Part shown: in pieces, positions 1-8,437 of the stretch
Position numbering within the stretch: position 1 is the first letter of the stretch
Layout of the letters: each line of letters begins with the position of its first letter
Source of the DNA: Acidobacteriota bacterium
GTDB lineage: Bacteria; Acidobacteriota; Vicinamibacteria; Vicinamibacterales; 2-12-FULL-66-21
DNA: 9,573 bases
Reading direction: 5' to 3'
Assembly (NCBI GenBank): GCA_013694845.1
Contig: JACDBQ010000592.1
Location: 1-9,573 of the forward strand
Notes under the pieces: generated by a model
The model's input: the letters and a program-made list of their open reading frames with translations, nothing else
What the model was told of the DNA's origin: nothing
Database searches by the model: none
Position numbers and translations under genes: made by a program

Positions 1-1713
1 GTGCATCCGCTGGGCTCTTCGGACGTAGAGGACGTAGTCCTCACCACGCCAGCTATCGTCCCGCTCGAATCCGAGTGAAGGCAGCACCGAATCGCCGACG
101 ATGCGAGCGGTCCTTGCACGTAGCGCAACCCACTTCGTCTCAGCGACTGCCGCGGCAGCCGCGCCAGTGTCGGTGAGCAGTTCGGGCGAAACTTCCACCA
201 GCGGCTGGTGCTGCGACAGATACGGACGTCCGCCAAGCCGCCACAAATCCTGGACGGCGATTCCACTGCTGCCGGAGGCGCGAAGATACTGCGCCAGCCG
301 CACGCCTTCGTTCGAGCGGACCAGTCGCCACCCACCCATGTCGTGTAAGACGGAGAGCAGAAGAACCGGCGCGAACAACTCCCGGCTCCACCGGCGCCAG
401 CCTGGCGCGTCCGCCGACGCGCGGATCCATGCGACGGCTCGCAGGAACCCTCGGGCCGACGCTATCGAAAGAAACGGCATCATGGGAATCAGGTACCGGC
501 TCTCCTTATGGGGCAGAAGGCTGAGCAGCGCGATCGGGACCCAGAGCCACCAGCTGTCAGGGTGACGCCGTGCGCTTCCTCCAATGGCCAACGCGACGAA
601 CAAGAACGTGGACCAGGCGGGGATGATCCAGAGGTACTCCCACGGCGGCTCGTAGCCGCGCGAGGATTGCCGCTGCACCAACGTGTAGTCGATTGCCGCC
701 GCCACGCTCGACATCGGGCTGCCCCAATACCAGGCGTCGGCGGCCGCGGATATTCCAACGACTGCTAGCGCAGTCGTCAGAAGCAGAATCGCCGCTCGGG
801 CCGAGAATCGCTTTCGGCCGAGCGTGAGAATTGCTGCCGGGACAAATAGCGCCTCGCTGAAGCGAAAGGCGGCCGCGGTACCGAGCAGCGTTCCCGCCGC
901 GGCGGACGTCAGCAGTCGTCTGTCGAGGAGGATGCACAGGAATGCAGCAGCGACGAACACCGAGGAGACGGGTCGGGGAAGTTCGGAGCTTCCGAACGAA
1001 ATGTGGAGCTTGTTGAGCGTGACGAACAGCACCGCCAGCGCCGCGAGGCGAGGATCGGCAGGCGCGAGCCGGCGCGCAGCCAACCATGTCAGTGGGATTA
1101 CTGCAGTCGAAATGAACGCGACCATCACGCGGCCTGCCAAAACGAGAGTGTCAGGCCCGGACCCCCCGAAGGCAAGGGCGACCCGCTGCGCGGGGTAGAT
1201 GAAGACCATCGGGAAGAATGCGCTCCGGAGGTCCCAGACCGACCAGTGCGTTCCAAGCAGCACTCCCATGCTCATCTCATGGATTTCTACATCGTCTCCG
1301 CTGAAGAACCCCGGCGACGTCGATGCGAGGAAAACCTTGAGCAGGAACGCGACGCATCCAACAACCGCCAGTCCCAGCCAGGGTCTTCGGAAAACTCCGG
1401 TCGCTCTGACCGGAATCCAGTCGACGACCAGACGCAAGCCCGCGGCAATCAGCGCCTCGACGGGCCAGCGCTTGATGCACAAGAAGGGCGACCAGAAACG
1501 GGTCGCGTAGCGCAGGGTGATGGCAGCCGCAAGAATCCAGATGGGGTTTTCGACAGTGCGCGCGCGGACTCTCATGCCGGCCACTTCGATGACGCCGCCA
1601 CCGGTGACGACGATGAGGACGACGACCGCAAGCAACGCAAGGATGGAAGCATCGAGCACGAAAGAAGCGGCGCGCGCCAGTGGTCCTCGGACGGATCGAA
1701 AGGCGCCCTCCAT
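1..1713 (-). CDS. GT22-like (Alg9/PIG-B type) membrane glycosyltransferase, 3' end outside window
   Basis: The minus frame is open for 571 codons from ATG at 1713 to the window edge, with no stop seen. The protein is strongly hydrophobic with many membrane segments. After two hydrophobic blocks (about residues 15-40 and 45-65) comes the first external loop with an acidic motif, GDDVEIHE (G139, D140, D141, E143, H145, E146), the position of the catalytic acid in GT-C enzymes. Further on are a DAWYWGSP motif, a YEPPWEYLW stretch and HKESRYLIP with H402, matching the order and spacing of GT22 mannosyltransferases. Such enzymes move a sugar, usually mannose, from a polyprenyl-phosphate donor to an acceptor at the membrane. 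The acceptor here is unknown. The roughly 110 residues before the acidic loop are longer than in typical GT22 proteins. The start is uncertain: no clear ribosome binding site precedes ATG 1713, and GTG 1773 is an in-frame alternative. The visible C-terminus looks soluble and the gene probably ends just outside the window. Confidence 0.8.
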   Translation of the reverse strand, partial: MEGAFRSVRGPLARAASFVLDASILALLAVVVLIVVTGGGVIEVAGMRVRARTVENPIWILAAAITLRYATRFWSPFLCIKRWPVEALIAAGLRLVVDWIPVRATGVFRRPWLGLAVVGCVAFLLKVFLASTSPGFFSGDDVEIHEMSMGVLLGTHWSVWDLRSAFFPMVFIYPAQRVALAFGGSGPDTLVLAGRVMVAFISTAVIPLTWLAARRLAPADPRLAALAVLFVTLNKLHISFGSSELPRPVSSVFVAAAFLCILLDRRLLTSAAAGTLLGTAAAFRFSEALFVPAAILTLGRKRFSARAAILLLTTALAVVGISAAADAWYWGSPMSSVAAAIDYTLVQRQSSRGYEPPWEYLWIIPAWSTFLFVALAIGGSARRHPDSWWLWVPIALLSLLPHKESRYLIPMMPFLSIASARGFLRAVAWIRASADAPGWRRWSRELFAPVLLLSVLHDMGGWRLVRSNEGVRLAQYLRASGSSGIAVQDLWRLGGRPYLSQHQPLVEVSPELLTDTGAAAAAVAETKWVALRARTARIVGDSVLPSLGFERDDSWRGEDYVLYVRRAQRMH

Positions 1714-2001
1714 CAAGTGCCGGTAAGCATACGGCTGAAAGGATAAAGCAATGGCCAGGTAGCTCGGCTGCACGTGAGTCTGAGCCGCCGACCTGCATTC
1801 GACCTGAAGCCTCCGCCGGGTATGATCCGCATCGGCACGTCGTCCCTGGTCCTACCATCCCAGCTGAACAGGTACCGGCTGCGAACGGCCATCGCGTCGC
1901 CATCGCGGCGGCTGCGGCCAAGGGAGCTGCCGTCGTCCAAAAGGCGCGTGGAGTCAACCGCGGGATTCTATGCGCTTTGTCCCGATGCTTCGTCAAGGCC
2001 G

Positions 2002-2017
2002 GGCGTTCGCGAGCGCC
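2002..2017. promoter_or_regulatory. 16-bp near-perfect palindrome upstream of the kinase gene
   Basis: GGCGTTCGCGAGCGCC is its own reverse complement except for one T/G pair. It sits 47 bp before the kinase ATG, a position suited to an operator. The binding protein is unknown, and in GC-rich DNA such a palindrome can occur by chance. Confidence 0.3.
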
Positions 2018-2033
2018 GTGGTAACCTCTGCAG

Positions 2034-2053
2034 GCCATCACTGCGACGATGGC
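2034..2053 (+). promoter_or_regulatory. Short hairpin in the kinase leader
   Basis: GCCATC (2034-2039) and GATGGC (2048-2053) can form a perfect 6-bp stem with an 8-nt loop. The stem ends 11 nt before the ATG at 2065, next to the G-run at 2054-2060 that is the only candidate ribosome binding site. It could dampen translation initiation, but no experimental or comparative support is visible. Confidence 0.25.
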
Positions 2054-2064
2054 GCGGGGGTTTC

Positions 2065-4284
2065 ATGGATGGCGACTCGCCGGGGCACGAGTCGTTACGA
2101 CGGGTGGCACCGTACGCACTCACCGCCGTGGCGGTCGCGGCCGCGTCGTGGCTCGAAGTCCTGATCATCGGGTCCGGCGCCACTCAACTGTCGTTGACGC
2201 CGCTGGCGTTGGCGGTCGCCGTGAGCGTGTGGCTGGGCGGGTTGCCCGCGGGTCTGCTCGCCCTCGTCCTCAGCGCTTTCGCGATGGATTTCTTCGTCGT
2301 CGAGCCTGGCTCCCTGCTGCGGTTTCGCACCCCCGGCTCCGCGGTCACCTACGCCGCCTTCCTAGCCGGCTGGCTCGTCTTCTGCGTTCTGGTCGACAGC
2401 GTGCAGCGCAGGATGCGGGCCGACGGAATCCTGCGGAAGGCTGCGGAACACGCGGCCTGGCAGGCCGATCGGATTGCACAGTTGACGTCAGCGCTCGCGC
2501 AGGCGCGGACCCCATCCACCGCGATCGAATCGGCGCTCCAGGAGCCGATTCACGCGCTGGGCGCCGATGCCGCGATCATGCTGCTGACGAGCAGCGACGG
2601 TAAACAGGCCGACGTTGCCCGCGCGATCGGCTACCCGTCCGTTCGCGACTGGCCCCCCGTGATGCTGTCTGAGAAGTCTCCGGCGTCGGACGCCGCCGGC
2701 CGCGGCGCGCCGGTGTTCATCGCGTCCCGGCGAGCACGGGCCGCGGAATATTTCGACCTGGCTCCGGAGACCGGCGGCATCACCGTGGAAGCCACGATCG
2801 CCGTGCCGCTGATGATCGGCAGTCGCGTGGCCGCGCTCGCGCAGTTCGACTTCATCAAGCCGCGCCCGATCTCGGACGCGGATCGCGACTACCTCGAAGT
2901 CTTCAGCACCCGTGCCGCGCAGGCACTCGATCGGACCTGGCAGTACGAGTACGCGTTGCGCGCGCGGGCGGAAGCCGAAACCCACCGGGCCCGGGCGGAC
3001 CAGGAGATCGCGGAACGCGAAAAGATCGAAGTCGCGTTGCGCGCCAGCGAAGCGCGCGGCCGCGCCCTCGCGGCCCGCACCAGCCGGCTGCACGGGTTGA
3101 CTGCGGCGCTCTCCGAGTCTGTCACCCTGGCGGCGGTCGGCAAGGCGGTTGTCCGCCAGGGACGGGTGGCGGTGGGTGCGACAGCCGGCGAAGTCACCTT
3201 GCTGGTGGACGACGGAACCGCGTTCGAGACACTGCACGCGGACGGGGAAGGGATGAGCGCCGGGAGCCGATACCCGGTGGAGCCGGGATTCTGCGCGACG
3301 GACGCCGTCCGGCAGGGCCACGCCATCTACATCAGCTCATTCGAAGAATGGCAGGAGCGTTATCCGCCATCCGCGTCGCGCGCGGCCGACGGCGGCTACG
3401 TGTCGTCCGCCTGGGTCCCCCTGCTGGTGGACCGCTATCCGATCGGCGTGATCGCGTTCTACTTCACCGCTCCGGTGAATTTCGACGACGAGTATCGGGC
3501 GCTGCTGGTGTCGGTCGCGCAGGATTGCGCGCAGGCGCTCGACCGGGCGCGGTTGTACGAGTGGGCGCAGAAGGCGCGGGCCGAGGCGGAAAGCGCGAAC
3601 CGGCTGAAGGACGAGTTCGTGTCGATCGTGTCGCACGAGTTGCGCGCCCCCCTCAACGCCATCCTCGGCTGGACGGCGATGCTGCGGACCGACAGCATCG
3701 ACAGCAGCCTGGCGACCCGGGCACTGCAGTCGGTCCACGACAACGCGACCCGGCAGGCGCGGCTGATCGACGAGCTGCTCGATTTCTCACGGGTCTCGTC
3801 CGGCCGGGTGGCCCTCGAACGTGAAGACATCGAGATCTGCGAGCTGCTGCGCGGCGTCGTCGAGTCACTGATTCCAGAGAGCGTGGCCAAGGGGGTGATC
3901 CTCAATTTCCCGCTTGCGTCATCGGCCCGGGTGAACGGCGATCGCAACCGGCTCGAACAGGTCTTTTTCAACCTGCTCGGGAACGCGCTGAAATTTACGC
4001 CTCAGAGCGGCCACATCACGGTCGAACTGCAGGAACACCCGGAGGAGATAGAGGTCCGAGTCACCGACTCCGGAATGGGGATCGAATCGGAGTTCCTCCC
4101 ATTCGTCTTCGACCGCTTCAAGCAGGGGGACAACGCCGCGGCGCGGGAATATGGCGGTCTCGGTCTCGGGCTCTCGATCGCCAGGCAGCTGGTGGAGGCC
4201 CACGATGGCCGTATCCGGGTCGAGAGCCAGGGCAAGGGACAAGGCGCCACATTCACCGTGTGGCTTCCACTGAGTCGCACGTAG
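2065..4284 (+). CDS. Membrane sensor histidine kinase (DUF4118-GAF-GAF-HisKA-HATPase)
   Basis: A 739-residue sensor kinase. Four closely spaced membrane segments (about 15-35, 43-57, 60-79, 95-113) form a DUF4118 module as in KdpD, but the N-terminal KdpD and Usp domains are absent. A first GAF domain follows (about 147-297), then a charged coiled coil (about 298-345), a second GAF domain (about 345-497) and a second short linker helix. The HisKA motif SHELRAPLN gives the phospho-accepting H524. The ATPase domain has an N box with N636 and N640, a G1 box DSGMG (668-672), an F box FDRFKQGD and a G2 box GGLGLGL (697-703), so it appears catalytically intact. No response regulator lies in the window, so the kinase is an orphan here. 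I chose ATG 2065 because the membrane module begins right after it and the upstream extension looks non-coding. Close spacing to the VanZ gene implies joint transcription. The signal sensed is unknown. Confidence 0.92.
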   Translation: MDGDSPGHESLRRVAPYALTAVAVAAASWLEVLIIGSGATQLSLTPLALAVAVSVWLGGLPAGLLALVLSAFAMDFFVVEPGSLLRFRTPGSAVTYAAFLAGWLVFCVLVDSVQRRMRADGILRKAAEHAAWQADRIAQLTSALAQARTPSTAIESALQEPIHALGADAAIMLLTSSDGKQADVARAIGYPSVRDWPPVMLSEKSPASDAAGRGAPVFIASRRARAAEYFDLAPETGGITVEATIAVPLMIGSRVAALAQFDFIKPRPISDADRDYLEVFSTRAAQALDRTWQYEYALRARAEAETHRARADQEIAEREKIEVALRASEARGRALAARTSRLHGLTAALSESVTLAAVGKAVVRQGRVAVGATAGEVTLLVDDGTAFETLHADGEGMSAGSRYPVEPGFCATDAVRQGHAIYISSFEEWQERYPPSASRAADGGYVSSAWVPLLVDRYPIGVIAFYFTAPVNFDDEYRALLVSVAQDCAQALDRARLYEWAQKARAEAESANRLKDEFVSIVSHELRAPLNAILGWTAMLRTDSIDSSLATRALQSVHDNATRQARLIDELLDFSRVSSGRVALEREDIEICELLRGVVESLIPESVAKGVILNFPLASSARVNGDRNRLEQVFFNLLGNALKFTPQSGHITVELQEHPEEIEVRVTDSGMGIESEFLPFVFDRFKQGDNAAAREYGGLGLGLSIARQLVEAHDGRIRVESQGKGQGATFTVWLPLSRT

Positions 4285-4293
4285 AATGCCGCC

Positions 4294-5454
4294 GTGGCTG
4301 ACCGGCGCCCGGACGTGAAGGATCGTCGGCGACTGGCGCTCGCGATGACAGTCGCGGCCGTTCTCATACTGTCGGCTCCCTACGTGGGGCAGGTCCGGGG
4401 CTACATCCGACAGGTCTTCCCGGGGCAGTTCGTGCTGGTGGTCGGAGGGCTCATTGCCGCCGGATTGGCTGCCGCCCTGCTGGCCGCGAGGCTGAAGATC
4501 AGGGACCATCGGACGCGACGTTACGGCGCGATTGCCGTGGCGCTCCTGATCGCTACCGCCTACGCGATCCAGCGGGCTGGCGACAATCCCGAGTCCAATG
4601 TCGTCGAGTTGTTCCACTTCCTGCAGTACGGACTGGTCACGTTCCTCTTCTACCGCGCGTGGTGGTCCCGCGGTGATCTGTCGATCGTCCTGCTGCCGGT
4701 CCTGGCGGGCCTGATCGTCGGGACGATCGAGGAGGGGCTGCAGTGGCTCATCCCCAACCGGGTCGGCGAGATGAACGACGTTCTTCTCAATCTTGTCGCC
4801 ATCGGCACGGGTCTGCTCTTCAGCCTGGCAGTGGACCCGCCTGAGAGTCGGCCGGCGGCCCTCGGGGAAGCGTCGCGGCGACGGGTGGTTTTCACAGCCA
4901 CAGGTGCGCTCCTCACCTTCGCAGTCTTTTTCCACGTCGTCCATCTTGGCCACACGGTCCGCGACGGGGAAGTGGGCGAGTTCGTGTCGCGGTACTCGAG
5001 GGAGACGCTGGTCGGGCTGCAGCGGAGGAAGGCGTCGGAGTGGAAGGCGGATCCCCCGCCGGCCCGGCTCGTCAGGCTGTCGCGTGAGGACCAGTACCTC
5101 ACCGAAGGGATTCAGCACGTTCGCTGGCGCAACAAGCTCTGGGACGCAGGCGACGTGCGGGGCGGCTGGCTGGAGAATCGAATCCTCGAGCAGTACTTCG
5201 CGCCGGTGCTCGACACCCCGACGCACGAGGGGGCGGGCCACCGCTGGCCTCCCGAACAGCGCGCCGACGCCGAGACACGCGTCGCGGCCGCGCACGACGT
5301 CGCACCCTACGTCAGCGGCGCCTATCCGTACCCGGTGTATGCGTGGTCGAGAGGTTGGTTCTGGCTCGCGGTCGTCACGCTGGCAGCCCTAATCGCGTCC
5401 CGTCCGGTACTGGTCCGCACCCAATCCAACCGGACGGCCGCCGCCCGCAAGTAA
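4294..5454 (+). CDS. VanZ-family membrane protein with long C-terminal extracytoplasmic region
   Basis: A 386-residue protein starting at GTG 4294. Membrane segments lie at about 14-32, 46-65, 77-92, 105-121, 130-143 and 163-180, followed by one after a short charged stretch near residue 200 and a final one near the C-terminus. The VanZ core is clear: HFLQYG (H108, Q111), then IEEGLQWLIPNR (E146, E147, Q150), then MNDVLLN (D162, N166). VanZ relatives are integral membrane proteins linked to glycopeptide resistance in enterococci, but most family members have no assigned activity. The roughly 150 residues between the last two helices are polar and unrecognised, and extend the protein well past a minimal VanZ domain. 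The start lies 9 bp after the kinase stop and in the same frame, with no clear ribosome binding site, suggesting translational coupling. A role in envelope maintenance under the kinase is possible but inferred only from gene order. Confidence 0.85.
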   Translation: MADRRPDVKDRRRLALAMTVAAVLILSAPYVGQVRGYIRQVFPGQFVLVVGGLIAAGLAAALLAARLKIRDHRTRRYGAIAVALLIATAYAIQRAGDNPESNVVELFHFLQYGLVTFLFYRAWWSRGDLSIVLLPVLAGLIVGTIEEGLQWLIPNRVGEMNDVLLNLVAIGTGLLFSLAVDPPESRPAALGEASRRRVVFTATGALLTFAVFFHVVHLGHTVRDGEVGEFVSRYSRETLVGLQRRKASEWKADPPPARLVRLSREDQYLTEGIQHVRWRNKLWDAGDVRGGWLENRILEQYFAPVLDTPTHEGAGHRWPPEQRADAETRVAAAHDVAPYVSGAYPYPVYAWSRGWFWLAVVTLAALIASRPVLVRTQSNRTAAARK

Positions 5455-5460
5455 GGACTG

Positions 5461-5547
5461 CACGTCGCAGTCGCAGTCGCACATCGCACGTCGCACGTCG
5501 CACGTCGGACATCGCACGTCGCACGTCGGACATCGCACGTCACTCGT
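5461..5547. repeat. Heptamer tandem repeat (CGCACGT) between convergent genes
   Basis: Ten heptamer-sized units run without gaps from 5478 to 5547. Six are exactly CGCACGT, two are CGGACAT, one is CGCACAT, and the last (CACTCGT) is degenerate. A 21-bp higher-order unit, CGCACGT-CGGACAT-CGCACGT, occurs twice back to back at 5499-5519 and 5520-5540. On the left the array decays into two hexamers CGCAGT (5466-5477) and a partial CACGT. It occupies nearly the whole space between the VanZ stop (5454) and the barrel gene stop (5551). It is not a CRISPR array because there are no unique spacers. It may be a variable-number repeat or a protein-binding array. Confidence 0.9.
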
Positions 5548-5550
5548 GCT

Positions 5551-6782
5551 TTACTGCCCAAATCGCGGATTGACGATGCTGCTGAAGATCGAACCAAACG
5601 TGTAGGTGAGGCTGAGCGAGACATCGTACTCGTAACCGCTCTGCAACTCGCGCAGCCGGAGCAGGATCTCTTCAGGTGTCGCCCCACGACGCCGCAAGGA
5701 AATCTGATCGCGCTGGCGGGACGCACTCGCGTCGGCCGAAACGGACAACCCCCGCAGGATGCGCCACGAGACTTCGCCATTGGTCTCGAGCCGCGATTTC
5801 GACAGATCCTGAAGATACTGGAACCACTCGACCCGGCCTTCAACCGAGCCCCATCGCTCGCGCTGGTTGTAGGTCACGGACAGCTCGTGGGCAGGGAGGG
5901 TCTCGTCCAGCTTCCCGAACAGCGTCTCCTCGAAGTATTTCTGGCGCTGCACGCCGAGCGCATACTGGGCCCGCAACTGGCGGCGCTGGTAAGTCGAGTA
6001 AGGGAAAACGTTGAATTCGATCGCCGGCGCTGCCGCGATTCGCAGCTTGGTGTTGTCGAAGGTCGATGACCGGACCTCGCCGCGCGCGCCGGCGGACCAA
6101 TGCTCACCGAGCGCCTTCACGATCAGCCAGCTGAAGTCCCGTTCGCGCCGCTGTACCTTCACCGGCTCGTCCTCGTCGAGGTCGAACTCCTCGGTTTCCT
6201 GGTCGATCTCGAGGCCGAACGTGGTCTTCCAGTTGGGCGTGATCCGGTCGGCGCCCAGTTCCGCGCTGATCTGGCGTTCCTTGTTGGACTCTTCACCGTT
6301 CATCGAGCCTGAGCCGCGGATGCTGAACACCCAGCTGTTCCAGGGATCGCGCCGCCCGGCCGACGCACCGGCAGTTGGCCCGAGCTCCACGTCCACCTTC
6401 AGACCCTGCGGGACGCCGTCACGCGCAAGGTAAGGCAGCAGCGCGATCCGCAGCGTGGTGAGCAGCTGGCGGCGTCGGACGTCCTCGGGATCGCCAGTGC
6501 CGGTCACCGCCTTCAGGGTGGAGTCCCGCCCGGCGAGTCCCCCGAGCCCGGTCAGGGACAGCACGTACTCGCGCCCGCCGCTGCCGGTCGCGGTGCTGGT
6601 GATGATGACGTGAATCTCGGCCTGGCTGCGGTCGCGGACGAAGTCAACGAACTCGATTTCCTCACGCAGGAATCCCCAAAGCAGTCATTGCAATCCAGGA
6701 AGACCTGCAGCCGCGTTCCAGAGGGCGGGAGGGCCTGCTGCGATCCCGCCAGGGTGAGTATCAAGGCGAGTGCCGAGAGCAT
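5551..6782 (-). pseudogene. Outer-membrane beta-barrel-like protein, interrupted by a single-base frameshift
   Basis: The gene reads from ATG 6782, with GAGG 7 bases upstream as ribosome binding site. It starts with a hydrophobic signal-like segment (residues 2-13), then VFLDCNDCFGD with a C-x-x-C pair. After that the frame fails: one T is missing on the coding strand near 6671-6672, and the neighbouring frame continues directly with LREEIEFVDFVRDR and strand-like AEIHVIIT. Restoring one base gives 411 codons. The first roughly 130 residues look like a soluble alpha/beta domain. The rest alternates polar and hydrophobic residues with many Tyr, Phe and Trp, ending in VSLSLTYTFGSI and NPRFGQ, typical of an outer-membrane barrel. 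I do not know a named family for it. It starts 46 bp after the ABC permease stop on the same strand, so it probably works with that transporter. A sequencing error is as likely as a true lesion. Without repair the main fragment would be restricted to 5551-6564 from an internal GTG. Confidence 0.75.
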
Positions 6783-6828
6783 TCCGCTACCTCGAGAAAA
6801 ATTTTCAGCCGGGCGAAAGCCGGCAGGG

Positions 6829-7580
6829 TCATTTCTGCCGCATCAGAGCACGAAGCGCGGCGAAGAAACACACGGTCGAGAATATACAGAACAGTGCCCC
6901 TTCGAGAGACACCGTTGCCGGGGAGCCGAGCCCGATGGTCGCATAGCGCAGCACGTCGACCTGCCAGGTGATGGGGTTGGCCCAGGCGGCCGCCCGGAAC
7001 ACAGCCGGGAGCGGATCCACCGGATAGAACATCGAGCTAGCGAAGAGAAAAACGAAATAGAAAATGGACGTCACGGTGTTGAAGGCGTCGTTCCGCCGGA
7101 TTTTCAGCGCGAAGATGGCGTAGAAGAAGAACCAGCCGGCGGTCCCGGCCGCCACGGCGAGCAGTAGAAGCGGCAGGCCCGACCAGCGAACGTCGATGTC
7201 GAGGAGCACGGCGCTCAGGGCGACCGTCACGACTGCCTGGACGAGCGCGACCAGGGTGTTGAAAAGGACCTTCCCGATCAGGTACGCGCCGCGGCTGATC
7301 GGATAGGTGAGCATCTCGTAGAAGATTCCGTTGTCACGGTCCATGAACAGCGACCACGCCGTGTTCGATGCAATGCCGAAGCTCGCCATCCCGAGCACGC
7401 CGGCAAGAAAAAACTCGCTGTAGCCGGCGCCGAGCCCCGCGAAGTTGCCGCCCAGGGCGGAAGACATGCCCACACCGAACACCAGCAGATACGCGAGCGG
7501 GTAGATGACATCCCAGAAGATGAACGTCGCGTTGGTCGCCCGCAGGCGGGCCTCGCGATACAGCATGGCGGTGAGGCCCG

Positions 7581-7584
<4 letters not shown>
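6829..7584 (-). CDS. ABC-2 type transporter permease
   Basis: A 251-residue integral membrane protein of the ABC-2 superfamily (DrrB/NodJ-like). It has a short cytoplasmic N-terminus with an amphipathic helix ending in FWDVIYPLAYLLVFG, about six membrane segments, a cytoplasmic DRDNGIFYEMLTYPISR loop in the coupling-helix position, and a C-terminal PVDPLP...ANPITWQVDVLR motif, which is the conserved end of this family. The start is GTG at 7584, sharing GTGA with the ATPase stop (4-bp overlap), and a GGAG lies 10 bases upstream inside the ATPase gene. Such tight overlap indicates translational coupling with the ATPase. Two copies are expected to pair with two ATPases as an exporter. The substrate could be a lipid, polysaccharide or drug-like molecule; the sequence does not tell. 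Confidence 0.92.
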
Positions 7585-8351
<767 letters not shown>

Positions 8352-8371
8352 TACGTTCAGCGTACATCAGC

Positions 8372-8387
8372 TGGCACGCTTGCTGCT
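8372..8387 (+). promoter_or_regulatory. Sigma-54 (-24/-12) promoter for the BON gene
   Basis: TGGCACG, four bases, then CTGCT matches the RpoN consensus TGGCACG-N4-TTGCW at all positions but one (C for the first T). The invariant GG (8373-8374) and GC (8385-8386) have the exact spacing required. Transcription would begin near 8398, giving a leader of about 40 nt before the BON start. An enhancer site for an activator would have to lie upstream, inside the divergent ATPase gene; I could not identify one. Confidence 0.55.
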
Positions 8388-8424
8388 GTCGCCTGCAGTG
8401 CGCAGTGCGGGGGACCGCCGGCGA

Positions 8425-8428
8425 AGGA
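8425..8428 (+). promoter_or_regulatory. Ribosome binding site of the BON gene
   Basis: GGAG within GAAGGAGAC lies 9 bases before ATG 8438, a near-ideal Shine-Dalgarno site. It decides the start over the in-frame upstream GTG at 8405, which has no such site and would lie within the putative leader. Confidence 0.75.
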
Positions 8429-8437
8429 GACAAGACC

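Larger units (their letters stand above)
1714..2064. other. Divergent intergenic region (351 bp)
   Basis: This gap lies between two genes pointing away from each other and so should hold both promoters. I see no convincing sigma-70 boxes. It contains a 16-bp near-palindrome (2002-2017) and a 6-bp-stem hairpin (2034-2053) just before the kinase start. The kinase frame stays open upstream to 1774, but that stretch reads as arginine/proline/serine-rich sequence without family resemblance, so I treat it as non-coding. Confidence 0.5.

Noticed and set aside
1003..1746. Open frame of 247 codons on the plus strand
   Set aside because: It lies antisense to the GT22-like gene, is rich in Arg, Asp, Gln and Ser without domain-like patterns, and the opposite strand has clear family motifs.
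1277..2041. Minus-strand frame of 254 codons beginning inside the intergenic gap
   Set aside because: It is out of frame with the glycosyltransferase, rich in Arg, His and Cys, and has no recognisable motif; codon-shadow effect of GC-rich DNA.
1774..2064. N-terminal extension of the kinase by 97 codons
   Set aside because: The extension is composition-biased and has no family resemblance; the DUF4118 membrane module begins just after ATG 2065.
3919..5295. Minus-strand frame of 458 codons opposite kinase and VanZ
   Set aside because: It spans two well-supported plus-strand genes and their junction, with Arg/Pro-rich shadow composition.
5478..5547. CRISPR-like appearance of the direct repeats
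   Set aside because: Repeats are contiguous heptamers without unique spacers of constant length and no cas genes are present.
6796..6824. Possible intrinsic terminator between permease and barrel genes (minus strand)
   Set aside because: A GCCGG/CCGGC stem with a 7-nt loop is followed by TTTTT only after six other bases, which is not a normal terminator layout, and the barrel gene follows directly.
8395..8408. Tandem GCAGTGC heptamer pair before the BON gene
   Set aside because: Only two copies, located at the predicted transcription start; too short to interpret.
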